Part shown: piece by piece, positions 26,291 to 36,255 of the stretch
How positions within the stretch are numbered: the stretch's first letter is position 1
Layout: each line of letters opens with the position of its first letter
NCBI GenBank assembly: GCA_029203185.1
Contig: CP119310.1
Coordinates: forward strand, 1,612,001 to 1,676,000
Direction: 5' to 3'
DNA length: 64,000 nt
Source of the DNA: Candidatus Chryseobacterium colombiense
Lineage (GTDB): Bacteria > Bacteroidota > Bacteroidia > Flavobacteriales > Weeksellaceae
Notes under the pieces: generated by a model
What the model was told of the DNA's origin: nothing
What the model saw: the letters and a program-made list of their open reading frames with translations, nothing else
The model's database searches: none
Made by a program: the position numbers and the translations under genes

Positions 26291-26478
26291 AATCGCTGTT
26301 CACCTATATTTCTTAGCAATTCTCGTAGTACAAAACCCTTTTCAAATAATTTTTCTAGACATCTGCTTCAAAAAACATCTATAAAAAACAAGAGTTCCGG
26401 CTTAACAACAAGAATTTATAACAACAAAGAAAAAACCTGATTTTGAATAAATTTTGAAGATTTGTTTTTCTTAAATTT

Positions 26479-29400
26479 TTATTCCGTTGGGGAAGTATCG
26501 ATTTGCTTTTCTTCTTTAAAATTAATTTTGCTCAACAAAGTAGGCAATACAATAAGCAAAAGCGGCAAAGCAACAATAAACCCTCCGATCACTGCAATGG
26601 CTAAAGGTTGGTGCATTTGTGCACCGGTTCCGATTCCCAGAGCCAATGGCATTAATGCGATAATGGCTCCTAAAGCGGTCATTAATTTAGGACGAAGCCT
26701 TGTGCTGATTGCATAAATGACCGCCTGTTCCTTAGATTTTGTTTCCAAGCTTTCATGAAACTGTAAATACGTAAAAATTGCATTTTCCCCGATAATTCCT
26801 ACCATCATGATCAGTCCGGTATAACTTCCGACATTCAGAGGTGTGTTGGTAAGGTATAATAACAAAATTCCACCCGAAATTCCAAGTACGGAAATAAATA
26901 AAATAATAAGAGCTACCAGAACATTCCGAAATAAAAACAGCATCACAGAAAATACCAATAAGCTTGAAACAATCAGAATGATCAGTAGTTCTTTAAACGA
27001 TTGCTGTTGTTCTGCGTATGCACCGCCGTAAACGATGGAATATCCGCTTGGCAATTTTATCTTTTGAGAAATCTGTTTTTGGATTTCCTGAATGGTTCCT
27101 CCTAAATTTCCGTTATCCAATCTTGCCGTCACAATTCCTAAGGTCTGGAGATCTTCCCGGTTTACTTCCGCAGAACCTTTAACTACATTAACAGTGGCAA
27201 ATTCGCTTAATGGCTTTAAAGTTCCGTTGGGCAAAGAAATCATACTGTTATTAATCTCGCTTAAAGACGCATTGCTTTTTTCATTAAACAAAAGTCTTAT
27301 AGGCGTATATTGGACATTGTCAAATATATTTCCGGCTACATTTCCATCTAAATTAGCTTGTAATTGATTCTGAAAATCAGGTAAGGAAATACCATATTGA
27401 GCCAAAACAGGAAGTTTGGGAGTGACCACAATGGAAGGACCCGCAATTACGATTCCGTCAAAGACATCTGCAGTCCCGTTGACTTTGCTTACAATCCCTG
27501 CAATTTTTTGAGAATAATCTTCAATGACTTTATGATCCGTTCCAAAAACCTTGATTTCAATAGGCTGTACACTGCTCATCAGATCTCCGAGCATATCTCC
27601 GATCACCTGTCCGAAATCGACAGTTAAAGGTAATCCCGAAGCATCAATTTTAGCACGAATGTCGTCGGTGACTTCATTCGTCGTTTTGTTTCTGTCCTTT
27701 TTTAATTGAATTAAATAATCACCTCTGTTCGGTTCAGTAATGAAAAATCCCATCTGAGTACCTGTTCTTCGGCTGTAAGCTTCCACTTCGGGAGTCGAGG
27801 TAAGGATCTTTTCTACTTCTTTCAGTTCTCTGTCTGTTTCCTCGAGGGAAGTTCCAGGTGGCGAATTGTAATCTAAAACAATACTTCCTTCATCCATTTC
27901 CGGAAGAAATCCTGTACTGATATTGGGAAGAATAAGCACCATTAAAACAATAAGCAATCCTATGAATAAATAGCTGTACAAAGGTCTTTTAATGAAAAAT
28001 CCTACCCATTTTCGTTCCCGCACATCATGATGCTGAAGATTTTGGGATTTTGATTTTGCCGAAAGCAATAAATAAACAATGGGCAGTAATATCCAGGTTG
28101 CAAAAAAGGAACAGATCAGCGTAATGATCATGGTATCCGTCATGACTTTGAAATACGCACCTGCAACTCCGCTCATCAGTATAAAAGGAACAAATATGAC
28201 AATCGTACTCAGCGATGAGCCTACCATTGCTTTTAGTAGATAATTAATGGCTTTTTGAACGAGCTTTTTAGAAGATTCTTCAGGATGTTCTTCATGGGTC
28301 CGGTGAATTTGTTCAACAACGACAATGGCATCATCAATAATTAATCCGATGGCCGCGGCGATAGCTCCCAATGTCATAATATTAAAAGTCTGCCCTGTTG
28401 CATAAAGAACAAGCATCGTTAAACTTAAAGTAATAGGGATGGTAATGAGAATAACAGCACTTGCTTTCCATGAGCGAAGAAAAATAACGGCCACAATAAT
28501 GGCAAGTATTAACCCGATCCATAACGCATCGGTAACACTTTTAATAGAATCATTCACAAAATCTGCCTGAACATAATAAGGTTTTATGACCACATCTTTA
28601 GGCAATGTTTTCTGTAGTTCCGCCAGCTTTGCTTCCATCGCTTTGGTTACATCCACCACATTTGCATTGGGTTGCTGAATGATCGCAATCAAAATACTTT
28701 CCTGTCCGTTGGCATTTACTTTAATGTATTGTTTGGCATTATGAACATTTATCTGGGCAATATCTCCCAATAAAATGATACGGTTCCCGTTATTGCTTAC
28801 GACAAGGTTTTTTAATTGGCTTTCATTCCGGATTTGTGCATCGGTAAGCGTTAAATAAAGATACCGGAAATCAGAAGAATACCCGTTGGATTTAATAAAA
28901 TTGGTGGTATTGATAGCCTGTTCTACGGAAGCGGGAGTGATCTTTAATCTTGCCATCATCGCCTGATCCATTACCACACGGAATTCTTTATCCTGACCGC
29001 CGATAATCCGTACTTCGCTTACTCCCGGAACCTGCGAAAGAAAAGGTTTGATGGTATAAAGCGCCAGTTGTTTCAGCTCAATCGGATCTTTTATATTCGA
29101 GTTTAATGAATAGCCCATCACAGGAAGGATAGACGGATTCATTTTTTCTACCGAGATATTGACATCTGGAGGCAACTGATTTCTGACTTCGTTAATACTG
29201 CTTTCTATCTGTTGTTTGGCAAGATCTACATTCACATTCCAGTCCATAAATGCTGAAATTTCACAGCTTCCTCTACTGGTAGTACTTTTTAAAATTTGCA
29301 GATCGGGAACTTTTTTTACAGCACCTTCCAAAATCTTTGTAACGCCTACTGTCATTTGATTGACAGGCTGTTGCCCTGCATCCGCAATAATTTTTATTTT

Positions 29401-29526
29401 CGGAAAGGTGATCTGCGGAAATAAAGCGGACTGAATTTTCGTATAAGAGTAAATACCTCCTGCCAATATTAAAAATATCAGTACAAGCAGGGGACTTTTA
29501 TAGGTTACAAAAAATGATTTTTTCAT
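26479..29526 (-). CDS. RND-family efflux pump permease
   Basis: A 1015-residue inner-membrane transporter of the AcrB/CusA superfamily. It starts MKKSFFVTYKSPLLVLIFLI. The long periplasmic porter domain begins near residue 30, and TM4 carries the proton-relay aspartates in 'IGLIIDDAIVVVEQIHRTHE'. A second transmembrane block sits at the C-terminus. The family drives drugs, detergents or metals through a TolC-type channel using proton influx. It is the last gene of a TolC-MFP-RND operon (30546-31811, 29620-30543, then this gene after a 93-base gap). The sequence alone does not give the substrate. Confidence 0.92.
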   Translation of the reverse strand: MKKSFFVTYKSPLLVLIFLILAGGIYSYTKIQSALFPQITFPKIKIIADAGQQPVNQMTVGVTKILEGAVKKVPDLQILKSTTSRGSCEISAFMDWNVNVDLAKQQIESSINEVRNQLPPDVNISVEKMNPSILPVMGYSLNSNIKDPIELKQLALYTIKPFLSQVPGVSEVRIIGGQDKEFRVVMDQAMMARLKITPASVEQAINTTNFIKSNGYSSDFRYLYLTLTDAQIRNESQLKNLVVSNNGNRIILLGDIAQINVHNAKQYIKVNANGQESILIAIIQQPNANVVDVTKAMEAKLAELQKTLPKDVVIKPYYVQADFVNDSIKSVTDALWIGLILAIIVAVIFLRSWKASAVILITIPITLSLTMLVLYATGQTFNIMTLGAIAAAIGLIIDDAIVVVEQIHRTHEEHPEESSKKLVQKAINYLLKAMVGSSLSTIVIFVPFILMSGVAGAYFKVMTDTMIITLICSFFATWILLPIVYLLLSAKSKSQNLQHHDVRERKWVGFFIKRPLYSYLFIGLLIVLMVLILPNISTGFLPEMDEGSIVLDYNSPPGTSLEETDRELKEVEKILTSTPEVEAYSRRTGTQMGFFITEPNRGDYLIQLKKDRNKTTNEVTDDIRAKIDASGLPLTVDFGQVIGDMLGDLMSSVQPIEIKVFGTDHKVIEDYSQKIAGIVSKVNGTADVFDGIVIAGPSIVVTPKLPVLAQYGISLPDFQNQLQANLDGNVAGNIFDNVQYTPIRLLFNEKSNASLSEINNSMISLPNGTLKPLSEFATVNVVKGSAEVNREDLQTLGIVTARLDNGNLGGTIQEIQKQISQKIKLPSGYSIVYGGAYAEQQQSFKELLIILIVSSLLVFSVMLFLFRNVLVALIILFISVLGISGGILLLYLTNTPLNVGSYTGLIMMVGIIGENAIFTYLQFHESLETKSKEQAVIYAISTRLRPKLMTALGAIIALMPLALGIGTGAQMHQPLAIAVIGGFIVALPLLLIVLPTLLSKINFKEEKQIDTSPTE

Positions 29527-29619
29527 CTGTAGTTATCTATTTTTTTTATTGCCAGATGGAATTCGCCAAAGGAATATTTGTCATCAATCAGCGACATTTC
29601 AATGGCTCATTTCATCGGA

Positions 29620-30543
29620 TCAGGGTTTTTGTATTTTAACAATAGCCGTATCGCCCAATCCGAAGTTTCCTGAGGTAATTACTCTGTCTTTTGTCGTCAG
29701 ATTACCGGATTTAATCTGGATGTATTTATCCGTTTCCACTCCTTTTGTAATCTCTGTTTTTACGGCAGTTGTATCATTGATTAACTTCATCACCCAAAAG
29801 GAAGACTGGGTTTCATCGCTTACCACGGCCATTTTAGATACGGATAATCCATATACCGAGGTTTTAGAAAAATTGACCGTTCCGATGAGGTTTTCAGGAA
29901 TGGTACTGTCGGGAACATGCAGCAAAACTTTCACAGTTTGAGAAACGGGATCTACAGAAGGCATGATTTTCGCGATCTTCCCGTCCAGTGTTCTTCCATC
30001 CGGAAGAGTAATTGGTAAGCTATTTTTCTGCTTTATAATCTGTAAATATTCATAAGGCACATCCATTACAAAACCAAAACTGCTTGCATCTGTAATCGTT
30101 GCCAAAACTTCTCCATCCTGAACATAATCTCCGATCTGATGGTTTACCATAGCGACATATCCTGTTGCCGGGCTTGTAACCGTCGTTGCTCCGTTAAAAC
30201 GAAAAGAAGGATCCAGTTTATTGATTGTATTTCCTAATGCTCTTGCTTCCTTAGTCTGCAAACCGAAAAGCACAGAACCCTTACCCACATGATCAGCCAG
30301 TTTTATGGTCATTTTTGTAATATACCCCGTGCTGTTGGCTTTTACATCAGATTTTAATAAATAAGTCGCCGTTGCATTGAGCGTAATGGTATTATTAAGC
30401 TGTACCGTATCTGAAGGATAAGCAATGGTAACCATTGTTTTAGGCTTAGGTTCTGTTTCAGGAGCTGCAGGAGTATTTTCTCCGGTGTTTTTACAACTGA
30501 AAACGATGAAGGACATGATCATAAAGAGGACTATCTGTTTCAT
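29620..30543 (-). CDS. RND efflux periplasmic adaptor lipoprotein (MFP/HlyD family)
   Basis: A 307-residue membrane-fusion protein. MKQIVLFMIMSFIVFSC ends in a lipobox-like 'VFSC' at C17, so it is probably a lipoprotein. A barrel-sandwich (lipoyl-like) domain is visible ('LADHVGKGSVLFGLQTKEAR', 'SPATGYVAMVNHQIGDYVQD'). A beta-barrel region with 'VLLHVPDSTIPENLIGTVNF' and a C-terminal membrane-proximal domain follow. Only a short alpha-hairpin separates the lipoyl halves. It bridges the RND pump and the TolC-like channel encoded on either side; its start is two bases from the stop of the TolC gene. Confidence 0.88.
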   Translation of the reverse strand: MKQIVLFMIMSFIVFSCKNTGENTPAAPETEPKPKTMVTIAYPSDTVQLNNTITLNATATYLLKSDVKANSTGYITKMTIKLADHVGKGSVLFGLQTKEARALGNTINKLDPSFRFNGATTVTSPATGYVAMVNHQIGDYVQDGEVLATITDASSFGFVMDVPYEYLQIIKQKNSLPITLPDGRTLDGKIAKIMPSVDPVSQTVKVLLHVPDSTIPENLIGTVNFSKTSVYGLSVSKMAVVSDETQSSFWVMKLINDTTAVKTEITKGVETDKYIQIKSGNLTTKDRVITSGNFGLGDTAIVKIQKP

Positions 30544-30545
30544 GG

Positions 30546-31811
30546 CTATTGGATGATTAGATATTGCAATTGATTTTTCAGGTTGAACAATGTGGTATTG
30601 TACTGAATAATATTTCCTTTCAGGCTAAGCAAATTATTAATGGATAAAATAAAATCTACCATTCTCACATCTCCCGTCGGAAGCTGTTTTGCATTGGCTT
30701 CCACCAAAGTTTTGGCATAGGTGATCTGTTCATTCGCAGTATGAATCATTTTATCATACCAAGCCATCTGGTTCTGGATTTGAAGAATCTGTTGATTGTA
30801 TTGTCTTTGGGTTTGTTCCAGATATTTTTGCTTGGCTTGTAATGACAATTGGTTTTGCTGCAAAAGCATTTTTTTCTGATGACCGTCGTATATCGGGATC
30901 GTAACTCCTACCCCAACACTCATTCCAAAATTTTTATAAGGCGTAAGTGCAAATGAAGACTGATAACCACTGTCTGAAAAAGCGGTAATCTTTGGTTTGT
31001 AATCATACTGTACGATTTCCGCATCATTGGCAAGCTTCAGACTATCTGCTTTGAAAGCTTTTGAATACATACTTTCCTCAAAGGAAACAGGATTTAGATT
31101 TTCGTTAAAGGAAGGCGCTTCAATGGGTTCAAAAGTATCATCTACAATGCCGGAAAGATATTTTAACAAAGAATAATTATTTTGCCAGTCTGCTTGTTGC
31201 TGTTCTAAAGTAAGTTCGTTTTGCTGAAGTGTTACTTTGAATGTCAGATAATCAGTTTGCTTAAAAGTAGAAGCCTGAGTAAGTTTTTTTAAAACAATAT
31301 CTTCCTGATTCAGCAAATGAATGATCTCTTTACTTAAATTATACTGCTGCTGGCTTCTGTAAGTGGCAATATATTGATCTGTAATCTGTTTTTTAAGAGT
31401 TTGGAGGCTTATATTCTTTTGGGCTAAAACCTGTGCAATACTTGCATTATAACCAGCAAGACGGGTATTCAGATTGTTGCGGCTTATAAATTCTTTGGCA
31501 ACTCTTACCCCTGCAAATACAGACTGTCCGTTGGTGATGGCATTATCATAGCCCCAACCTTTAATATTCGGAGAATAACCTGCATTACCTTCTCCTGTAA
31601 CAATAAATCCATAAGAAGCTCTTAATTTCAAACTGTCGATCCGATTGGAAATTACCTGATTATTATAATCATTTAAAACCGGGCTATTGGTTTCCGCAGT
31701 GGTAAGAAAATAAGATAATGTGTTTTTAGATTGCGCCTTGATCTTAGAACAACCCAAAAACAGTATTGAAAACAAAACACTCCGAATAAAATAGGTATGA
31801 AAAGTATCCAT
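30546..31811 (-). CDS. TolC-family outer-membrane efflux protein
   Basis: A 421-residue exported protein (signal about 1-27, 'FSILFLGCSKIKAQ') of long helical pairs typical of TolC: 'IISHNNQ'-type turns, 'EQQQADWQNNYSLLKYLSGI', and a strand motif 'GMSVGVGVTIPIYDGHQKKM'. It forms the trimeric outer-membrane channel of the efflux system. It is the first gene of the three-gene operon and overlaps nothing upstream; an 88-base gap separates it from the deacetylase gene on the same strand. Confidence 0.88.
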   Translation of the reverse strand: MDTFHTYFIRSVLFSILFLGCSKIKAQSKNTLSYFLTTAETNSPVLNDYNNQVISNRIDSLKLRASYGFIVTGEGNAGYSPNIKGWGYDNAITNGQSVFAGVRVAKEFISRNNLNTRLAGYNASIAQVLAQKNISLQTLKKQITDQYIATYRSQQQYNLSKEIIHLLNQEDIVLKKLTQASTFKQTDYLTFKVTLQQNELTLEQQQADWQNNYSLLKYLSGIVDDTFEPIEAPSFNENLNPVSFEESMYSKAFKADSLKLANDAEIVQYDYKPKITAFSDSGYQSSFALTPYKNFGMSVGVGVTIPIYDGHQKKMLLQQNQLSLQAKQKYLEQTQRQYNQQILQIQNQMAWYDKMIHTANEQITYAKTLVEANAKQLPTGDVRMVDFILSINNLLSLKGNIIQYNTTLFNLKNQLQYLIIQ

Positions 31812-31899
31812 ATTCTATAAATTATTCAGTAAAGATGAGGTGGGATTCTGTAGAAATTTAGAATCCTTTCATTTAAATGGTAAACTCATTAGAGTTTTC

Positions 31900-32625
31900 C
31901 TATTGTGGGTAAAACTTCATCTGTTCAAAAACATAATCAGGTTGTGATCTCAGCAGATCAATGAGTTGTTTCAGCTCAGATTCTTCCCACGATTTCTGAA
32001 ACATTTCATCATGAATAAGCATCACGACATTATTTTTCGTGAATGTATTGCCTGAATTACAAAGACCTTGTACCGATTTATACATTTCCTGCACCGATTG
32101 TATCGGCGTTCCGTCATTATCATGATGTTGCCATTCGAGATCCCAACCCATCACTTTATATCCCAGTTTTGCCAGCTGATCTGCCGTCTGAATTCCGTTT
32201 GAAACATCATTTTTTGATTTGCCATTGAGACGCCACATATTACGCCCAGGAAGACGCACAATTTTATACGGTAGTTTCAGTAAATTCTGGTTGTATAAAA
32301 TATCGTTCACGGACTTCTGAACATTATTATAAAATGCTTCGTAATGATTATTAGCATGGGTAAAGCTGTGATTATACTCCTCAATATAAGGGTTCTCCTC
32401 ATAGTATTTTGCATAGGTATCCATCTGTTTATCCTTGATCACATGCTCTCCAACCATAAAAACACTGATTTTTATTTTCTCCTTTAAAATAATAGCATTG
32501 ATGTTTTCACTTCCGTTTAAAGGTCCGTCGTCAAAAGTGAGGTAAATATAGCATTTGCTTTGTGCATAGGTTTGATATAAAATTCCTGCTATAAGTATTG
32601 CCAGAAATGAAAGGATTTTTTTCAT
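31900..32625 (-). CDS. Polysaccharide deacetylase (NodB domain)
   Basis: A 241-residue exported protein (signal MKKILSFLAILIAGILYQTYAQ) with NodB landmarks. These are 'YLTFDDGP' (D32, D33), 'HSFTH' (H86, H90) for metal binding, 'VRLPGRNMW' (R124) and a late 'VVMLIHDEM' histidine. It belongs to carbohydrate esterase family 4, which removes N-acetyl groups from chitin, peptidoglycan or related polymers. Secretion suggests action on cell wall or exopolysaccharide. A -7-like element lies upstream on the minus strand, in the 50-base gap shared with the divergent MprF gene. Confidence 0.87.
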   Translation of the reverse strand: MKKILSFLAILIAGILYQTYAQSKCYIYLTFDDGPLNGSENINAIILKEKIKISVFMVGEHVIKDKQMDTYAKYYEENPYIEEYNHSFTHANNHYEAFYNNVQKSVNDILYNQNLLKLPYKIVRLPGRNMWRLNGKSKNDVSNGIQTADQLAKLGYKVMGWDLEWQHHDNDGTPIQSVQEMYKSVQGLCNSGNTFTKNNVVMLIHDEMFQKSWEESELKQLIDLLRSQPDYVFEQMKFYPQ

Positions 32626-32718
32626 ATCAATAGTTTTTATAAAGATACCTAAAAATCAAAAGATTTTTAATTACTTTTGATCAAAACACGGCTCTATGTT
32701 TACGATAAAAAAACTACT

Positions 32719-35295
32719 ATGAAAATTGCCAAATTATCAAATATATTCAGATTAATTCGATGGAAAGAAATATTAGCAATTGTAGTTTTATTGTTAGCTT
32801 TTGTATTTTTCAGAAGCGAAAGGCATGAGTTGGCTTCTATAGGTCCACAATTAAAAAATTCAAAAACTGAGTGGATCTTAATAGGAATACTTTTGGTTTT
32901 TGTCTATGTTTTTCTTCAGGGTTTAATGTATGTCACCAGTTTCAGGAGTGTTCAATTAAATGTCAAGCTCTCAGATTCCATCAATTTATTCCTGAAACGC
33001 AATCTCCTGAGTGTTTTTCTTCCTGCAGGAGGAGTGAGTTCCCTTGCTTATCTGCCCCGAAATATCAGGATTAAGGGTTACAAATCTTCCAAAATTCATC
33101 AGGCAAGTGCTATTTATGGCTTTGTGGGATTTTTAACCGTACTTATCGTGGGAATTCCCCTGATTTTATATGCAGTATCTGTTAATAAAGCTTTTAGCAA
33201 CAGTTGGATAGGAATTGTCTCATTATGCCTTATATTGTTAGTGCTTTATGGTATTTTTATATCATTCAGAAAAAAGAATTTCCTCTACCGTTTCATTGAA
33301 AAAAAGTTTCCGAAGATCATCAGTTCTATGGATGAGATCTTCAATAACGAAATTGATAAAAAATATTTTTGGTATACCGTTGCGGTATCAACTCTTATCG
33401 AATTTTGCGGCGTCTTTCACCTGCTGATTGCAATGTATGCTTTTGGGGTACATGCTTCATTCACTGCAGCTGCCATATCTTATGTGGTTTCCATATTACT
33501 GATGATTGTTTCTCCTTTTTTAAGAGGATTAGGAGCCGTTGAGTTTTCATTGACTTACATTCTTTCCAATTTTGGCTACCAACATTCCGAAGGTTTAGGC
33601 ATCACATTACTTTACCGCTTTTTCGAATTCTGGCTGCCTTTATTACTGGGAATAGGTGCTTATTTATGGAGTGGCAGAAAACTCTTTGCCCGATTGCTAC
33701 CTGTAATAATGATTTCATTGTTGGGTATTATTAATATCCTTTCTGTGATTACACCTGCATTAGCCAATCGTCTCACTATTGTAAAAAGCTACCTTTCAAG
33801 GGATTTTATTCACATTTCAAAAATGTTTACGCTTTTGTCCGGTGTATTATTGCTGATTACCTCCGCAAATTTATTCAAAGGAACTAAGCGGGCATGGTAT
33901 TTTGCATTAACTCTTACAGTCAGCTCCATTATTTTCAATCTTACAAAAGCTTTAGATTACGAAGAATCCCTTTTTGCATTATTTACATTGGCATTATTGA
34001 TATACAGCCGTAAAGAATATACGTTCAAAGTCAACAGAATTTCACTGCAGCGCGGATTCAGCTGGTTTGTCGGGATTTTCATCAGTATTTTCATTTTCAA
34101 TTGCCTTAGTTTCTATTTCATTGATAAATCGCATTTTGGAATAGATTTCACCAAAAAAGAAGCCCTTTACTATACATTCCATACCTTTCTTTTATTTAAA
34201 GACACAGGATTAGTGCCTCATACAGGTTTTGCAAGAGATTTCCAGAAGCTTAATTATATTCTGGGAGCCATTTCCTGGCTGGTTCTCATCTTTTCTTTTT
34301 ACCGTACAAACAAACAGTTAGAAGACGATAATAAGTTGAATCATGATAATGCAAAACTTTTAGTTGAGGAATATGGCAATTCTTCTTTAGATTATTTTAA
34401 ATTAACCTCCGACAAGCAATTATTTTTTGCAGAAGGAATAGCTGGTTTTTTAGCCTATCGCACCGCAAATAGTTTTGCTGTGGTGTTGGAAGATCCGGTT
34501 TGTGTAGAACGCGATAAAATCCGCCTGATACAGGAGTTTGAAAATTTCTGTAAAAATAACAGTCTGAAAACGTCTTATTATCGCGTAGGAGAGAGTGAAC
34601 TGAGCTATTTTTCACCTTTTAGAAAACAACGGCTGTTTATTGGTCAGGATGCCATTCTGGATGCTGAAAACTTCAGCTTATCCGGAAAAGACAAAAAATC
34701 CATCAGAAATGCAGTAAATGCCCTTGAGAAATCAGGATTTAAATCGGAAATAAAATATGCTCCGCAGAATGACACACTATTAGATAAGATCCAAAATATA
34801 TCCGATGAATGGTTAAGAGAATTTGATAAAAAGGAAATTGTCTTTGCTGAAGGAATGTTTGACCGTGAGATACTGAAAGATCAGGATATGATCGTCATCA
34901 CTGATCATGATGAAAATTATGTTGCTTTTTTAAATATCATTCCCCACTGTGCCCTGGATGAATGCAGCTATGACATGATTCGGAAAACGGAAAAAGCTCC
35001 CAACGGCAGCGTTGATGCTTTGATTCTGAAATTGGTGGAATATGCCAAAAACAAACAGCGAAAATTTATCAATATGGGGATGACTCCGATGGCGGAAATA
35101 GAACAACCCAATAATACCGCAGAAGAGATATTGAAATTCGCTTATCAAAGGATAGGAAGTTTTAAGCATTACCAGACTCTTAGAAATTTTAAAGAAAAAT
35201 ACGCAGATCTTTGGGAAAACAAATATCTTGTCTATAATAATGATCTGGATCTCTTACAATTACCTGCCGCCTTAAATAAAGTTATGAAGCCATGA
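32719..35295 (+). CDS. mprF: MprF-like aminoacyl-phosphatidylglycerol synthase/flippase
   Basis: An 858-residue protein. Residues 1-~540 form some 14 membrane helices of the MprF/UPF0104 flippase domain. About 545-858 is the GNAT-fold DUF2156 synthase domain ('DYFKLTSDKQLFFAEGIAGF', 'FINMGMTPMAEI', 'NPYLVYNNDLDLLQLPAAL'-like end). MprF transfers an amino acid, usually Lys or Ala, from tRNA to phosphatidylglycerol and flips the product, lowering surface charge and giving resistance to cationic peptides. I chose the ATG at 32719: a TTG at 32677 would lie within the likely promoter (TACTTTTG at 32672-32679). The stop overlaps the start of the AcvB/VirJ-like gene by four bases (ATGA). Confidence 0.87.
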   Translation: MKIAKLSNIFRLIRWKEILAIVVLLLAFVFFRSERHELASIGPQLKNSKTEWILIGILLVFVYVFLQGLMYVTSFRSVQLNVKLSDSINLFLKRNLLSVFLPAGGVSSLAYLPRNIRIKGYKSSKIHQASAIYGFVGFLTVLIVGIPLILYAVSVNKAFSNSWIGIVSLCLILLVLYGIFISFRKKNFLYRFIEKKFPKIISSMDEIFNNEIDKKYFWYTVAVSTLIEFCGVFHLLIAMYAFGVHASFTAAAISYVVSILLMIVSPFLRGLGAVEFSLTYILSNFGYQHSEGLGITLLYRFFEFWLPLLLGIGAYLWSGRKLFARLLPVIMISLLGIINILSVITPALANRLTIVKSYLSRDFIHISKMFTLLSGVLLLITSANLFKGTKRAWYFALTLTVSSIIFNLTKALDYEESLFALFTLALLIYSRKEYTFKVNRISLQRGFSWFVGIFISIFIFNCLSFYFIDKSHFGIDFTKKEALYYTFHTFLLFKDTGLVPHTGFARDFQKLNYILGAISWLVLIFSFYRTNKQLEDDNKLNHDNAKLLVEEYGNSSLDYFKLTSDKQLFFAEGIAGFLAYRTANSFAVVLEDPVCVERDKIRLIQEFENFCKNNSLKTSYYRVGESELSYFSPFRKQRLFIGQDAILDAENFSLSGKDKKSIRNAVNALEKSGFKSEIKYAPQNDTLLDKIQNISDEWLREFDKKEIVFAEGMFDREILKDQDMIVITDHDENYVAFLNIIPHCALDECSYDMIRKTEKAPNGSVDALILKLVEYAKNKQRKFINMGMTPMAEIEQPNNTAEEILKFAYQRIGSFKHYQTLRNFKEKYADLWENKYLVYNNDLDLLQLPAALNKVMKP

Positions 35296-35972
35296 AAAGG
35301 ATTTTAAAGTTCATATGTTGTCTGGCTGTATTCATTCTGTTGATAAGCTGTGATTCTAAAAACGATTTTAAAATTACAGAATGGAATAATCACTCTGACA
35401 AACCTATTATTTTCTATATCAGCGGCGATTCAGGATTCAATACTTTTTCGAAAAATTTCGGAAAAAACCTTCACGCTTTCGGTTATGATGTATTTGCCCT
35501 GAATACCGAATCGTATTTCTGGAATAAGAAAACTCCGGAGCAAACCTCAGCTGATATTGAAAAATATATTAATCAACAACTAATAGGAAGACAGAATCAG
35601 AAAGTGATCCTTATCGGATTTTCTTTCGGAGCAGATGTCACTCCTTTTGTCTATAATCGGTTTTCAGATTCTTTAAAAAATAATATCGAAAAAGTATTTA
35701 TTATCGGTCCTTCTAAATCCAATGACTTCAAAATTCATCTGGGAGAGTATTTCGGACAGGAAATTAAAGGCAGTCTTCAAGTAATCCCTGAAATCAATCA
35801 GATGAAAAATGTTCCTGTCATGGTCATTCTAAGTGATTTTGAATTTACCCATTTCCCTTATAAAGGCATTAAACTAGGTGATAATTACAAAATGAAATAT
35901 ATTGCAGGCGATCATCACTACGGAGGAAATACACAAATGCTAGCCAGCTTTATAAGCAGTAATCTTAAATAA
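35292..35972 (+). CDS. AcvB/VirJ-like alpha/beta-hydrolase lipoprotein
   Basis: A 226-residue probable lipoprotein (MKRILKFICCLAVFILLISC, lipobox 'LISC', C20). It has an alpha/beta-hydrolase core: 'FYISGDSGFNTFSKNFGKNL', a nucleophile elbow 'LIGFSFGADVTPF' (GFSFG), and a late 'IAGDHHYGG' histidine. These are features of the AcvB/VirJ family. In Agrobacterium, AcvB hydrolyses lysyl-phosphatidylglycerol made by the neighbouring synthase. Here the gene overlaps the MprF gene by four bases, so a synthase-hydrolase pair controlling aminoacyl-lipid levels is the natural reading. That function is inferred from family and operon. Confidence 0.82.
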   Translation: MKRILKFICCLAVFILLISCDSKNDFKITEWNNHSDKPIIFYISGDSGFNTFSKNFGKNLHAFGYDVFALNTESYFWNKKTPEQTSADIEKYINQQLIGRQNQKVILIGFSFGADVTPFVYNRFSDSLKNNIEKVFIIGPSKSNDFKIHLGEYFGQEIKGSLQVIPEINQMKNVPVMVILSDFEFTHFPYKGIKLGDNYKMKYIAGDHHYGGNTQMLASFISSNLK

Positions 35973-36165
35973 TGCCATTGAATGTATAGATTTTCAAAAC
36001 TTCAGTAATCAGAAAAAAGATGAATTCCGATAATTTCCTCCTTTTTATCTGTCAATAAATCAACAAAACAGGAATTCTGAAAAAATAAAGTATTTATAAT
36101 CAACTACAAATCCTTTCATTGCAATAACGTAACACTCTTTACAATAGCAATATCAAAAAAAGTAC

Positions 36166-36173
36166 TATTTTTG
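36166..36173 (+). promoter_or_regulatory. -7 promoter element
   Basis: TATTTTTG matches TAnnTTTG. A transcription start near 36180 gives a ~75-base leader before the ATG at 36256 and supports that start over an in-frame ATG at 36187. Confidence 0.5.
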
Positions 36174-36255
36174 TGGGAGATTGTAAATGTTGTCTAATAG
36201 CAGATTTATTATTAAATTAGACATACCAATTTATGAAATATTAAAATTCACCCAA

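Noticed and set aside
32677..32718. TTG start 14 codons upstream for the MprF-like gene
   Set aside because: It would lie inside the candidate -7 element TACTTTTG, while the ATG at 32719 begins a normal N-terminus.
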